Shown: positions 8,827 through 16,900 of the stretch, one piece after another | Layout of the letters: each line of letters begins with the position of its first letter | Position numbering within the stretch: position 1 is the stretch's first letter | Translations under genes and position numbers: made by a program | Origin: DSUN01 sp035527715 | Lineage (GTDB): Bacteria > Planctomycetota > PUPC01 > DSUN01 | NCBI GenBank assembly: GCA_035527715.1 | Contig: DATKZY010000158.1 | Coordinates: 1 to 54,533, forward strand | Reading direction: 5' to 3' | Length of the DNA: 54,533 nucleotides | The notes under the pieces: generated by a model | What the model saw: the letters and a program-made list of their open reading frames with translations, nothing else | What the model was told of the DNA's origin: nothing | The model's database searches: none

Positions 8827-9561
8827 TCACGCGTCCAGGTTTCTCCTCGCTTCGAGGATGAGCTGCTTCATTTCCCTGACGGCCTGCTGCATGCCGACGA
8901 AGATGGCGCGGCCGACGATGCTGTGGCCGATGTAGAGGCCGGTGATCTGGGGGATGCGGGCGACGGGCTGGACGTTTCGGACGTTGAGCCCGTGGCCAGC
9001 GTGGACGCCGAGGCCGAGGGCCGCGGCGCAAGCGGCGCCATCGGCGAGGCGTTCGATTTCCGATCTCAGCAGGGAGTCGGCGGCCTGAGCGTACTCGCCG
9101 GTGTGCAGCTCGACGAAGTCGGCTTCGAGCTTCCGGGCGAGCTTGATCTGCGACTCGTCGGGGTCAATGAAGAAGCTGACCTCGATGCCGGCCTCTCGGA
9201 ACCTGGCGACGGCGCGGCGGAGGGCCGCCTGGCGGCGGCGGAGGTCGAGGCCGCCTTCGGTGGTGACCTCCTCGCGGCGCTCGGGCACGAGGGTCACGAG
9301 GTCGGGCTTGACCTCGAGGGCGATGCGGATGATCGGCTCGGTGCAGGCCATTTCGAGGTTGAGCTCGCCGCGGACGATTTCCTTCAGGAGCCGCACGTCG
9401 CGGTCCTGGGCGTGGCGGCGGTCCTCGCGGAGGTGGACGGTAATGCCGTCGGCCCCGCCCAGCTCGGCCAGCACGGCGGCGGCCACGGGGTCGGGCTCGG
9501 CGATGCGGCGGGCCTGGCGGACGGTGGCCACGTGGTCTATGTTCACGCTCAGTTCGATCAT
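8827..9561 (-). CDS. pdxJ: Pyridoxine 5'-phosphate synthase
   Basis: Condenses 3-amino-2-oxopropyl phosphate with 1-deoxy-D-xylulose 5-phosphate to give pyridoxine 5'-phosphate in the DXP-dependent vitamin B6 pathway. The protein has 244 residues, the usual length, and starts MIELSVNIDHVATVRQAR. Key residues are in place: Asp9-His10 in NIDHVA, His43 and Arg45 in TVHLRED, His50, and the catalytic Glu70 in NLEMACTEP, matching His45, Arg47, His52 and Glu72 of the E. coli enzyme. HTGEYA and GVHAGHGLN line the phosphate end of the TIM barrel. The ATG at 9561 is chosen because upstream sequence is a repeat island (9581-9648). It sits between cdaR and folE. Confidence 0.97.
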   Translation of the reverse strand: MIELSVNIDHVATVRQARRIAEPDPVAAAVLAELGGADGITVHLREDRRHAQDRDVRLLKEIVRGELNLEMACTEPIIRIALEVKPDLVTLVPERREEVTTEGGLDLRRRQAALRRAVARFREAGIEVSFFIDPDESQIKLARKLEADFVELHTGEYAQAADSLLRSEIERLADGAACAAALGLGVHAGHGLNVRNVQPVARIPQITGLYIGHSIVGRAIFVGMQQAVREMKQLILEARRNLDA

Positions 9562-9580
9562 AGCTTGCCGCTCCGTTCCG

Positions 9581-9648
9581 GACGCGTGACGCGTGACGCG
9601 TGAGAAGAGGTGTGCGTTCCGAGTCACGGGTCACGCGTCACGGGTCAT
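9581..9648. repeat. Heptad repeat island, ACGCGTG units
   Basis: Head-to-tail copies of a 7-base unit (ACGCGTG/ACGGGTC-type) occupy the spacer between pdxJ and cdaR, in one orientation at 9581-9603 and in the other at 9621-9648, so the two halves can pair. The last copies overlap the cdaR stop. The same family appears at 8821-8836 and at 43031-43119. Confidence 0.85.
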
Positions 9649-11312
9649 TCCTTCTTCTTCGGCGGCTCGACGCCGCGTTCGGGGGGCGGGAACTCGATCT
9701 TGACGGGGATGGGCTTGGTGTCGGGGGCCAGGCGCACCTGGGGGTCGCGGACGTGGAACTCGACGTTCCGGATGGTGGGCCGCAAGTCGGCCACGCCCGT
9801 GATGTCGAGCGGCACGAAGGCGGTCACGTCGTCAGCCGTGAAGTGCTCCATGCGGGACTGGGGGCCGACGAAGGTCACGGGGCCCACGGTCCGCCGGTCC
9901 ATCTCGATGCGGATGTTGTGAGCGACTTCGGGGCGCACGAGCACGTGGAGAGGCAGGTTGTTCAGGACCTTCTCGACGCGGCGCTCGGTGACGGCGATCA
10001 CGACGTCCACGAAGGGCTGCGACGGCTCGATGCGCACGCCGCGGAACGCCCCGACGTCCACGCTCTCGACCAGGCGCACGGTGCGGCGCAAGCGCTCGCG
10101 GAGGCCGGTGACGACGACGGGCGCCGTCTCCACGGCCTTGAGCTCCTTGAGGATGCTCTCGGGCCCGCGCACGGCGACCTTCTCGGGCACGACGGTGACC
10201 TGGCTGACCTCCCAGTCCTCTGCGGGGGTGCCCTCGCGCACGGCCTCGACGGGCAGGGTGCGTGTGCCGACGCGGTCGAGGGTGAGGGGCACGGCGCGGG
10301 GCAGGACCTCGAGGAGCTCGATCTCGCGTGCGAGGGGCACGGAGGCGCCGGTGGCGGCGAGCTGGCGGATGTTCTCGCGGCGGAGGAAGACGGTGGTGAC
10401 CTCGGTGCCGCGTGCGGGCGGCTGCGCGCCCTCGAGGCTCACCTCGGCCACGAGGCTCGGCGCATCCAGGTCGCTCACCGCGAGGAGCGGGCCGCTGAGC
10501 CGCACAGTGACCTCGCGCACCTCCTCCTTGATCACGGCCACGGAGCTGGGCACCATGACCAGGCGCACGGGCACCCGCTCGATCGTCTTCTCGGTGGGCG
10601 TCGTCACCACGTCGAGCGACACCTCGACGGTCTCGGGCTCGCACTGGATGGGCACGGCCTGGTAGCTGGGGTTGACCACCTGGCGCTGGAGCGGCACGCG
10701 CCGCTGGAGCCGCTCGCGCAAGTTGTCCACGCGGATCGGCTCGGTGCGGATGGTGTTGAGGCCCTGGAGCAGGCCCGAGGCGCCGCGCACCTTGACCTTG
10801 CTCGGCTGCGCGCTCTTCTTGAGGGTGAAGCCGGGGGCCGGCTCGCCCTCGGTGACGATCTCGACCTCGAGCACGACCTCCTTGACGCGGTCGAGGGTGA
10901 ACGAGACGGCCTCCGGCTCGGCCCGCACGAGCACGACGCCGGGCGGGAGGCCCTCGGCGCTCTCGGCGTCGCGGCCGGCGCGGATGTGCCGCGTGGCCAG
11001 CGGCATGCTGCGGGTCTGGAGCTTCTCGACGCTGAGCACGAGGCCCCGCAGGTCCATCACGGCGAAGAGCTCCGGGGTCTTGAGGGCATCGAGCTCGCGC
11101 CGGGGGCCGCGGAGGACGAGGTTCACGGCGCGCACCTCCTGGGAGAGGAGGGCGATCTCGGGGGGCGTGTGGAGCACGCGGACGCCGACGCCGAGGAAGC
11201 GGCGCTCGTCGATGCCCGCGGTGGCCATGTAGTACCAGGTGATGAGGGCGAGGAGCAGGGCGGCCACCTTGATGTCAAGGTGGCGAACGATGGCTCGCAC
11301 AAAGCGCCTCAT
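9645..11312 (-). CDS. cdaR: YbbR-domain protein, CdaA regulator-like
   Basis: A 555-residue membrane-anchored protein: a short basic cytoplasmic start MRRFVRAIVRHLD, one membrane helix (about 13-30, KVAALLLALITWYYMATAG) and a long extracytoplasmic part made of several repeated all-beta YbbR units of about 80 residues, each ending with a pattern like the recurring V.V.GP. In Firmicutes CdaR is encoded directly after cdaA and modulates c-di-AMP synthesis. The same order holds here, 17 bases after cdaA, with GGAG upstream of the ATG. The repeat count (five or six) is greater than in short homologues. The C-terminus is a Lys/Glu/Pro-rich tail partly written by the heptad repeat island. Confidence 0.85.
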   Translation of the reverse strand: MRRFVRAIVRHLDIKVAALLLALITWYYMATAGIDERRFLGVGVRVLHTPPEIALLSQEVRAVNLVLRGPRRELDALKTPELFAVMDLRGLVLSVEKLQTRSMPLATRHIRAGRDAESAEGLPPGVVLVRAEPEAVSFTLDRVKEVVLEVEIVTEGEPAPGFTLKKSAQPSKVKVRGASGLLQGLNTIRTEPIRVDNLRERLQRRVPLQRQVVNPSYQAVPIQCEPETVEVSLDVVTTPTEKTIERVPVRLVMVPSSVAVIKEEVREVTVRLSGPLLAVSDLDAPSLVAEVSLEGAQPPARGTEVTTVFLRRENIRQLAATGASVPLAREIELLEVLPRAVPLTLDRVGTRTLPVEAVREGTPAEDWEVSQVTVVPEKVAVRGPESILKELKAVETAPVVVTGLRERLRRTVRLVESVDVGAFRGVRIEPSQPFVDVVIAVTERRVEKVLNNLPLHVLVRPEVAHNIRIEMDRRTVGPVTFVGPQSRMEHFTADDVTAFVPLDITGVADLRPTIRNVEFHVRDPQVRLAPDTKPIPVKIEFPPPERGVEPPKKKE

Positions 11313-11329
11313 GACGGCGACTCCGCCCT

Positions 11330-12100
11330 TCAGGTGGTCTCGGCGCCCGACAGCCCCCGCAGAATCGTCCGCAGGTTCTCGGCGTCGAGCCCGCTCGACA
11401 GTTTGCCCTTGACGGCCAGCGAGACCGTGCCCGACTCCTCGGAGACGACCACGGCGATGGCGTCGCTATCCTCGGTGATGCCGATGGCGGCGCGGTGGCG
11501 GGTGCCCAGGCCGCTGCCGGCCTCGACGTTCTCGGTGAGGGGGAAGAGGCAGCCGGCGGCGACCACGCGGCTGCCCTGCACGATCACCGCGCCGTCGTGC
11601 AGCGGCGTCGCCGGGTTGAAAATCGTCACCAGCAGGGCCGACGTCACGTCGGCGTCCAGCCGCACGCCGCCCTCCATGTAGCCGCGCAGACTCACGTCGC
11701 GCTCGATGGCGATGAGCGCGCCGATCCGCTCGCGGCTCATGATCGTCACCGCCTCGACCACGTGGTCGGTCACCTCCTTCTGCGAGCGGGCGAAGAAGCC
11801 GAACAGCGGGCTCTGCCCCAGCCGCACGAGCGCCCGCCGCAGCTCCGGCTGGAAGATCACCAGCAGCGCGAAGCCGAACAGCGCCACCACCTCGCTCGCG
11901 ATCCCGCCCAGCACCTTGAGGTCCAGGAACCGGGCCAGGAACAGCACGCCGATGAGGCCCACGACGACCACGATCCCCAGGCCCTTGAGAATCCCCGCCC
12001 CGCGGCTGCCGCGCACGAAGCGGAGCGCCAGGTAGTACATCAGCGCCAGCAGCAGAACCTCGATGCCGGCGCGCCAGGTGAGATACTGGAGTGGATTCAT
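11330..12100 (-). CDS. cdaA: Diadenylate cyclase (c-di-AMP synthase)
   Basis: Makes cyclic di-AMP from two ATP at the membrane. The 256-residue protein has three N-terminal membrane helices (about 13-29, 37-59 and 64-84) followed by the DAC domain. The two catalytic motifs are present: DGA at 169-171 in PLHDGAVIV and RHR at 201-203 in GTRHRAAIG, together with SEESGTVSLA. Length and topology match CdaA rather than the DNA-scanning DisA. It is the first gene of a probable cdaA-cdaR-pdxJ-folE transcript with a promoter about 45 bases upstream. No glmM follows, unlike in Firmicutes. Confidence 0.96.
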   Translation of the reverse strand: MNPLQYLTWRAGIEVLLLALMYYLALRFVRGSRGAGILKGLGIVVVVGLIGVLFLARFLDLKVLGGIASEVVALFGFALLVIFQPELRRALVRLGQSPLFGFFARSQKEVTDHVVEAVTIMSRERIGALIAIERDVSLRGYMEGGVRLDADVTSALLVTIFNPATPLHDGAVIVQGSRVVAAGCLFPLTENVEAGSGLGTRHRAAIGITEDSDAIAVVVSEESGTVSLAVKGKLSSGLDAENLRTILRGLSGAETT

Positions 12101-12144
12101 CGCCCGTGGCCCACCCTGCTCCCTTTCGGTCAGCCTGCGCCGCG

Positions 12145-12172
12145 ATTATAGCACATCCCCTCCCCCGGTCAA
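12145..12172 (-). promoter_or_regulatory. Sigma-70-type promoter for the cdaA group
   Basis: On the minus strand: TTGACC (12172-12167), a 16-base spacer and a perfect TATAAT (12150-12145), about 45 bases before the cdaA ATG. Confidence 0.8.
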
Positions 12173-12231
12173 AAGGTTCCTGTCCCATCGGGCATGATCC
12201 CGAGACCGACGTTCTCCGGCCGTAGTCTCCC

Positions 12232-12330
12232 ATCGTCGTCGTTGTCGTCGTCGTCCTCGTCGTCGAATCCTCAACAAGGGCAGAGGCCAGGAGTTCGACG
12301 ACGACGACGAGGACGACGACGAGCACGAGC
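12232..12330. repeat. Mirrored GTC/GAC trinucleotide repeat island
   Basis: GTC-rich repeats at 12232-12266 face GAC-rich repeats at 12294-12330 with a 27-base spacer, so the arms are nearly complementary (about 24 bases, including GTCGTCCTCGTCGTCGAA against TTCGACGACGAC). A long hairpin is possible. A related GAC-repeat tract is at 13750-13776. Confidence 0.85.
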
Positions 12331-12382
12331 TGGCGGCAGGAGAGACTGCGCCGGAACCGGGGCCGGACTCGGCGTAATCCGG

Positions 12383-12411
12383 TTGCCCCCCGACGGGGCC
12401 GCGGGTAGAAT
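12383..12411 (+). promoter_or_regulatory. Sigma-70-type promoter for the PP-loop gene
   Basis: TTGCCC (12383-12388), a 17-base spacer and TAGAAT (12406-12411), 28 bases before the ATG at 12440. The position excludes translation starts farther upstream. Confidence 0.7.
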
Positions 12412-12439
12412 GGGAACGGGCCGAGAAGCGAGGAAGGCC

Positions 12440-13465
12440 ATGCCCATCCAAGCGGTCGCACTGCTCTCCGGCGGGCTCGACAGCGCGTTGGCCATCCGCC
12501 TGGTCCGCGACCAGGGGGTCGAGGTGGAGGCCCTGCACTTCGTGTCGGTGTTCAACGGCACGGCGCCCGACACCCCTGGCCTGCTGCGGGCCCTGCGGGT
12601 GGCCCGCCAGCTCGGCGTGCCCCTCAGGCCGGTCCGCTTCACGCGCGAGCAGCTCCGCATCGTCCGCCGCCCGCCGCACGGCTACGGCTCGCAGATGAAC
12701 CCGTGCATTGACTGCCACATGGCCATGCTCCGCCGCGCCGCCGAACGCATGGCCGCGACGGGCGCTCGCTTCCTGGTCACCGGCGAGGTGCTGGGCCAGC
12801 GGCCGATGTCGCAGCGCGGCTTCGCCCTCGCCCAGATCAACAAGGAAACGGGGCTGGGCGGCCTCATCCTCCGCCCCCTCTCGGCCAAACTCCTGCCCCC
12901 CACCCTCCCCGAGGAGGAGGGCTGGGTGGACCGCGAGCGGCTGCTCGACATCCACGGCCGCTCGCGCAAGGTGCAGCTCGAGCTGGCACGGCGCTACGGC
13001 ATCACCGAGCACGGCACGCCCGCCGGCGGCTGCCTGCTGACCGACCCGGGCTTCGCCGCCCGCCTCCGCGACTACTTCGGCCACCTGGGCGAGGCCGAGC
13101 CCGACCTCAACGACATCCATCTCCTCAAGCTCGGCCGCCACTTCCGCCTCGACCCGGCCACGCGGGTCATCGTCGGCCGCGTCCACCGCGAGAACGTGAC
13201 CCTCTACACCTTCTCGCGCCCGAGCGACCTCCTGCTGACGACGCGCGACGCCCCCGGCCCACTGGCCCTCCTGCGCGGGGTGTCGAGCGAGGAGCACGTG
13301 CGCACCGCGGCCGCCCTCACCGCCCGCTACTCGAAGCTTCGCGGCCAGCCCCTCGTCGCCGTCTCGATCACCCCCGGCCGAAGCCAGCCGACCGCCGCCT
13401 CGCGCGTCATCGAGGTGGCCCCGATTGACGACGCCGCGGCGGACAGGCTGCGCACGGGGGCATGA
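12440..13465 (+). CDS. PP-loop ATPase, probable tRNA thiolation enzyme (MnmA/ThiI-like)
   Basis: A 341-residue cytoplasmic protein of the adenine nucleotide alpha-hydrolase family. The PP-loop SGGLDS is at residues 10-15 (ALLSGGLDSALAIRLV). Cysteines that could carry sulfur occur in NPCIDCHMAM and later in GTPAGGCLLTD, an arrangement resembling the two catalytic cysteines of MnmA. The C-terminal third lacks membrane segments and looks like an added RNA-binding or NFACT-like module. By analogy it activates a tRNA uridine with ATP and replaces oxygen with sulfur; the target position cannot be told from sequence. The ATG at 12440 has GAGGAAGG upstream. Alternatives are a generic ThiI-like sulfurtransferase lacking the THUMP domain. 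Confidence 0.8.
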   Translation: MPIQAVALLSGGLDSALAIRLVRDQGVEVEALHFVSVFNGTAPDTPGLLRALRVARQLGVPLRPVRFTREQLRIVRRPPHGYGSQMNPCIDCHMAMLRRAAERMAATGARFLVTGEVLGQRPMSQRGFALAQINKETGLGGLILRPLSAKLLPPTLPEEEGWVDRERLLDIHGRSRKVQLELARRYGITEHGTPAGGCLLTDPGFAARLRDYFGHLGEAEPDLNDIHLLKLGRHFRLDPATRVIVGRVHRENVTLYTFSRPSDLLLTTRDAPGPLALLRGVSSEEHVRTAAALTARYSKLRGQPLVAVSITPGRSQPTAASRVIEVAPIDDAAADRLRTGA

Positions 13466-13834
13466 TGCCGCGCGGCTGCGGTAGAGGGCGCTGGCTTGTT
13501 GCCTTCGGGGTCAGCTTGTGCGCGTGCGCTCCGCCGCTGGGGGCGGCCCCCCAGCCCCCCGAACTCGGCGTCCTTCCCCGCCGCATAGGGTGAGGGCTGG
13601 GGCGGCACCGCCCGCCCCAGTAGCGGGAGCGACACTCGGAAGCTAACGCTACGAGGGCTTGCGGGCCCGAGACGGGCCATGCCCGAAGGCACCCCGAGAG
13701 CCGGCGAGACTGGCGGGATTGGCGGGGCCAAGCGGGCCCCGCTGGCGCCGAGGACGACGACGACCACGACGACGATTCCAGACCTCAGTCGAGAACTCCC
13801 AGGTTCGGGATCGGACTCGCTCCGAGAAACAGGG
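13466..13834. other. Intergenic region, no gene seen
   Basis: Between the PP-loop gene and the promoter of the large secreted protein. It holds homopolymeric G/C runs around 13540-13570, a GAC trinucleotide tract (13750-13776) resembling the one at 12294-12330, and no convincing coding or RNA signal. Confidence 0.6.
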
Positions 13835-13863
13835 TTGAACGACACGGGGGTCTCTGATACTGT
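13835..13863 (+). promoter_or_regulatory. Promoter for the large secreted modular protein
   Basis: TTGAAC (13835-13840), a 17-base spacer and TACTGT (13858-13863). The expected transcript start is near 13870, which leaves no leader for an ATG at 13871 and favours the ATG at 13907. Confidence 0.6.
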
Positions 13864-13906
13864 ATAGGGGATGGGCATTCTCCAAGCGCGGCGGACAGAC
13901 AGCGCG

Positions 13907-16900
13907 ATGACACACTTCCCACACCTGGTCCTGGCTCTGGCGCTCGCGGCCCCCGCGGCGCTCGGCGGCGGCGCGCCGCTGGTGGGGGTGGAGTGCGAGC
14001 TGGCCACGCGCCTGCGCGGCCCGGCCCGCCCCCGCCCCGACAACGGGGCGTCGCGCCGCCAGTGCCTCGAGATGAACGGCGAGCGGGCGCTGGCCGTCGT
14101 GAAGGTGCGCGTGCCGGCCACCGGGCACTACACGCTCTGGGCGCGCGCGCGCTCGGCGACCGACGAGGCCGCGGCCCTCTCCGCGCACGACGAGGCCCAG
14201 CGGCTCAACGCCACCATTCCCGACGCAAGCTGGCAGTGGGTGAGCCTGGGCACGGCACGCCTGGCGCGCGGCACGCGCGAGCTGCGCCTCGCGGCCACCG
14301 GCGCCCTGCGCCTCGACCAGCTCGCACTCGCGGGCAACCCCGACTACACGCCCACCGGCCCCCTCGACACCACCGCCGCGTCGGAGGCCGCGCTCCGCGA
14401 GATCTACTTCTCCGACGACTTCATGCGCACGGCCCGCGAGGCCGGCGTGTGGCAGCCGGCCAGCGGCAAGTGGGCGGTGACCGAGCTGCGGAAGCGCGAG
14501 CGCTTCGACGCCACCCGCAGCGCCAACGCCTTTTCGTTCCTGGGGCAAGGCACGGCGGCCGAGCCGGCGCTCGCCCTGACCGGCTATCCGTTCTGGCGCA
14601 ACTACAGCATCGAGGCCGCCGTCCGCTCCCTCGGCGGTGAGCCCTTCGGCCTCGTCGTCCTCCACCAGGACGCCCAGAACTACTACCTCTTTCGCTGCGA
14701 GCCGCGCACCGGCGGCGTCGAACTGCTCCGCTGCCTCGACGGCGTGACCGACCGCCTCGACGCCCGCTCCGGCCAGCTCCGCGTGAACGACTGGTTTCTC
14801 TTCCGCCTCGATGCCAGCAACGGCGAGCTGTCCGCCAGCATTGACGGCCACGAGGTCCTGCACGCCACCGACCACACCTTCCTCGAGGGCCTGCCCGGCC
14901 TCTGGTCGGCCGACGCCACGGGGGCGTACTTCGACGACGTGCTGGTCCGCAGCTACGACACCCGCGTCGAGCGCTTCGAGGACGCCGACCTCGATGGCTG
15001 GGACCCCACGGGCGACTGGACGGTCGCCCGCGGCGACCTGGTGGGCTCCGGCACGCTGCTCAGCCACGACGCCTACGCCGACCTCGACGTCGAGACCACG
15101 CTCCGCGCCGCCGAGGGCGAGGCGGGCATCGTGCTCGACTGGCAGGACGCGGCCAACCACGTCCTCCTCGCCGTCGTGCCCGCCCCCCCGCGCATCGAGG
15201 TCCGAACGGTCCGCCAGGGCCAGGCCACGGCCATCGCCTCGGCCACCCTCCCCGAGAACGGCAACCACCGGGAGCGCCGCCTCGGCCTGAGCCAGCGCGG
15301 CGGACGCCTCAGCGTGTTCGTGGACGCCTCGCCTGTCCTGGCGACGTTCGTGCCCGATGCCTGCGAGGGCCGCGCGGGCCTCCACGCCGCTGGGGAGGCC
15401 CACTTCGGCACCCTCCGCCTCACCCGCGCCCAGAAGCCACCCCCCAGCCGCGTGCATAACCGCATCTTCGCCGGCGAGGACACAATGGAGACCTGGGCCT
15501 CGGCCACGTGCGACTGGCAGCTCCGCACCGCCGGCACCGTCACCACCGCCTGGCACGAGATCGAGCACTGGGGCGACTGCACTGTCCGCTACGACCTCGG
15601 CGAGCCACCCACCCTCGCGGGCAAGCTCGGCCTCGTCGTCCGCGCCGACGGCCAGAAGGCCGACACCGGCCTCCAGCTCGTTGTCGAGCCCCAGCCCGGC
15701 AATCCCCACAAGCTCACGCTCCTCCAGGGCACGCAACCCGTCGGCGCCGCCACGGCGCCCGCCACGGCGAAGGCGATCGAGCTGCGCTGGCTGGCCGACG
15801 GCGCCGCCGCCTTCGCCGACGACACGCTCCTCCTGTGGCACCGCACGCCCACCCCGCCGCCCGGCCACCGGGCCGCCGTGTGGACCGATGGCTGGCGGCC
15901 CGCCTTCGACCAGTGCTCGGTCCGCTCCGCGCACCTCACCGACGACTACTTCGAGACCGCGCCCATCGAGTGGCGTGCCGCCAGCGGCACCTGGGAGATG
16001 CAGAACCGCTGGACCTGCTCGCCCCAGTGGTCCTGGATGGGCGGGAGCGCGCCCGACGCCGCGGTGCTGTGGCACAAGACCCGCTACCGCGGCGACATCA
16101 CGGTGCACCTCTTCGCCGCCTTCCAGATGGTCAAGCGCGACAGCCGCATCTACCGCCCCGGCGACATCAACGTCTCCCTGTGCGCCGACGGCCAGAACCC
16201 CGCCACCGGCTACTCGTTCGTCTACGGCGGCTGGAACAACACGGCCACCGCCCTCTTCCGCGGGGGGAAGCTCGTCGCCTCGACCACCCGACTCGCCCAC
16301 CGCCCCCCCACCCTCCTCGACAGCACGCCCGAGACCAACAGCCTCCACCGCAAGTGGTGGCACGTCGCCGTCGAGAAGCACGGCCCCAGGGTCGCCTGCT
16401 ACGTGGACGAGACGCTCGTGCTCGACTACACCGACCCCGAGCCGCTCGACGGCGGCAGCGTGTGCCTGTGGACCCGCGACAACGCGGTGATGATCGCTCG
16501 CGCCTGGATCGCCCACGAGGCCGCGGTCGGCACCGAGGACCCGCTCGTGCCCGTGCTCGCCGAGCCCACGCCCGCCCTGCCCGCGCCCCCCGCCGTCACG
16601 TGCTCCCATAAACTCGTCTTCCACGACTTCGAGGACGGCTTGGGCAAGTGGGCGGGCACACCCGGCAGCTCGGTCGCCCGGCTCGAGGCCCGGGAGGGCG
16701 GCGTGGCTCTCGCGGTCGCGAACCCCAGGGCCGGCGGCCCCTTCGAGCTCAAGCTCCCTCTCGGCCGCTTCGACGCCCTCGAGCACGCCAGGCTCTCCTT
16801 CGACTACCGCATCCCGCCCCAGGCGAAGGTCAACCTCCACCTCAAGATGAGCGGGCGGCGCTACGCCGTGGTCCTCACCGAGCCCGAGGCCCGCCCGCCC

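Larger units (their letters stand above)
12101..12439. other. Divergent intergenic region with two promoters
   Basis: This 339-base region separates the divergent cdaA and PP-loop genes. It contains a minus-strand promoter (12145-12172), a GTC/GAC trinucleotide island in two mirrored halves (12232-12330) and a plus-strand promoter (12383-12411). The PP-loop reading frame extends upstream through the trinucleotide island as a serine run, which is judged non-coding. Confidence 0.75.

Noticed and set aside
5741..8935. Long plus-strand frame opposite the kinase and folE genes
   Set aside because: It crosses two well-supported minus-strand genes and their promoter, and encodes low-complexity sequence.
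12194..12439. Upstream extension of the PP-loop gene
   Set aside because: It would translate the trinucleotide repeat as a serine run and precede the promoter. The PP-loop domain starts right at the ATG at 12440.
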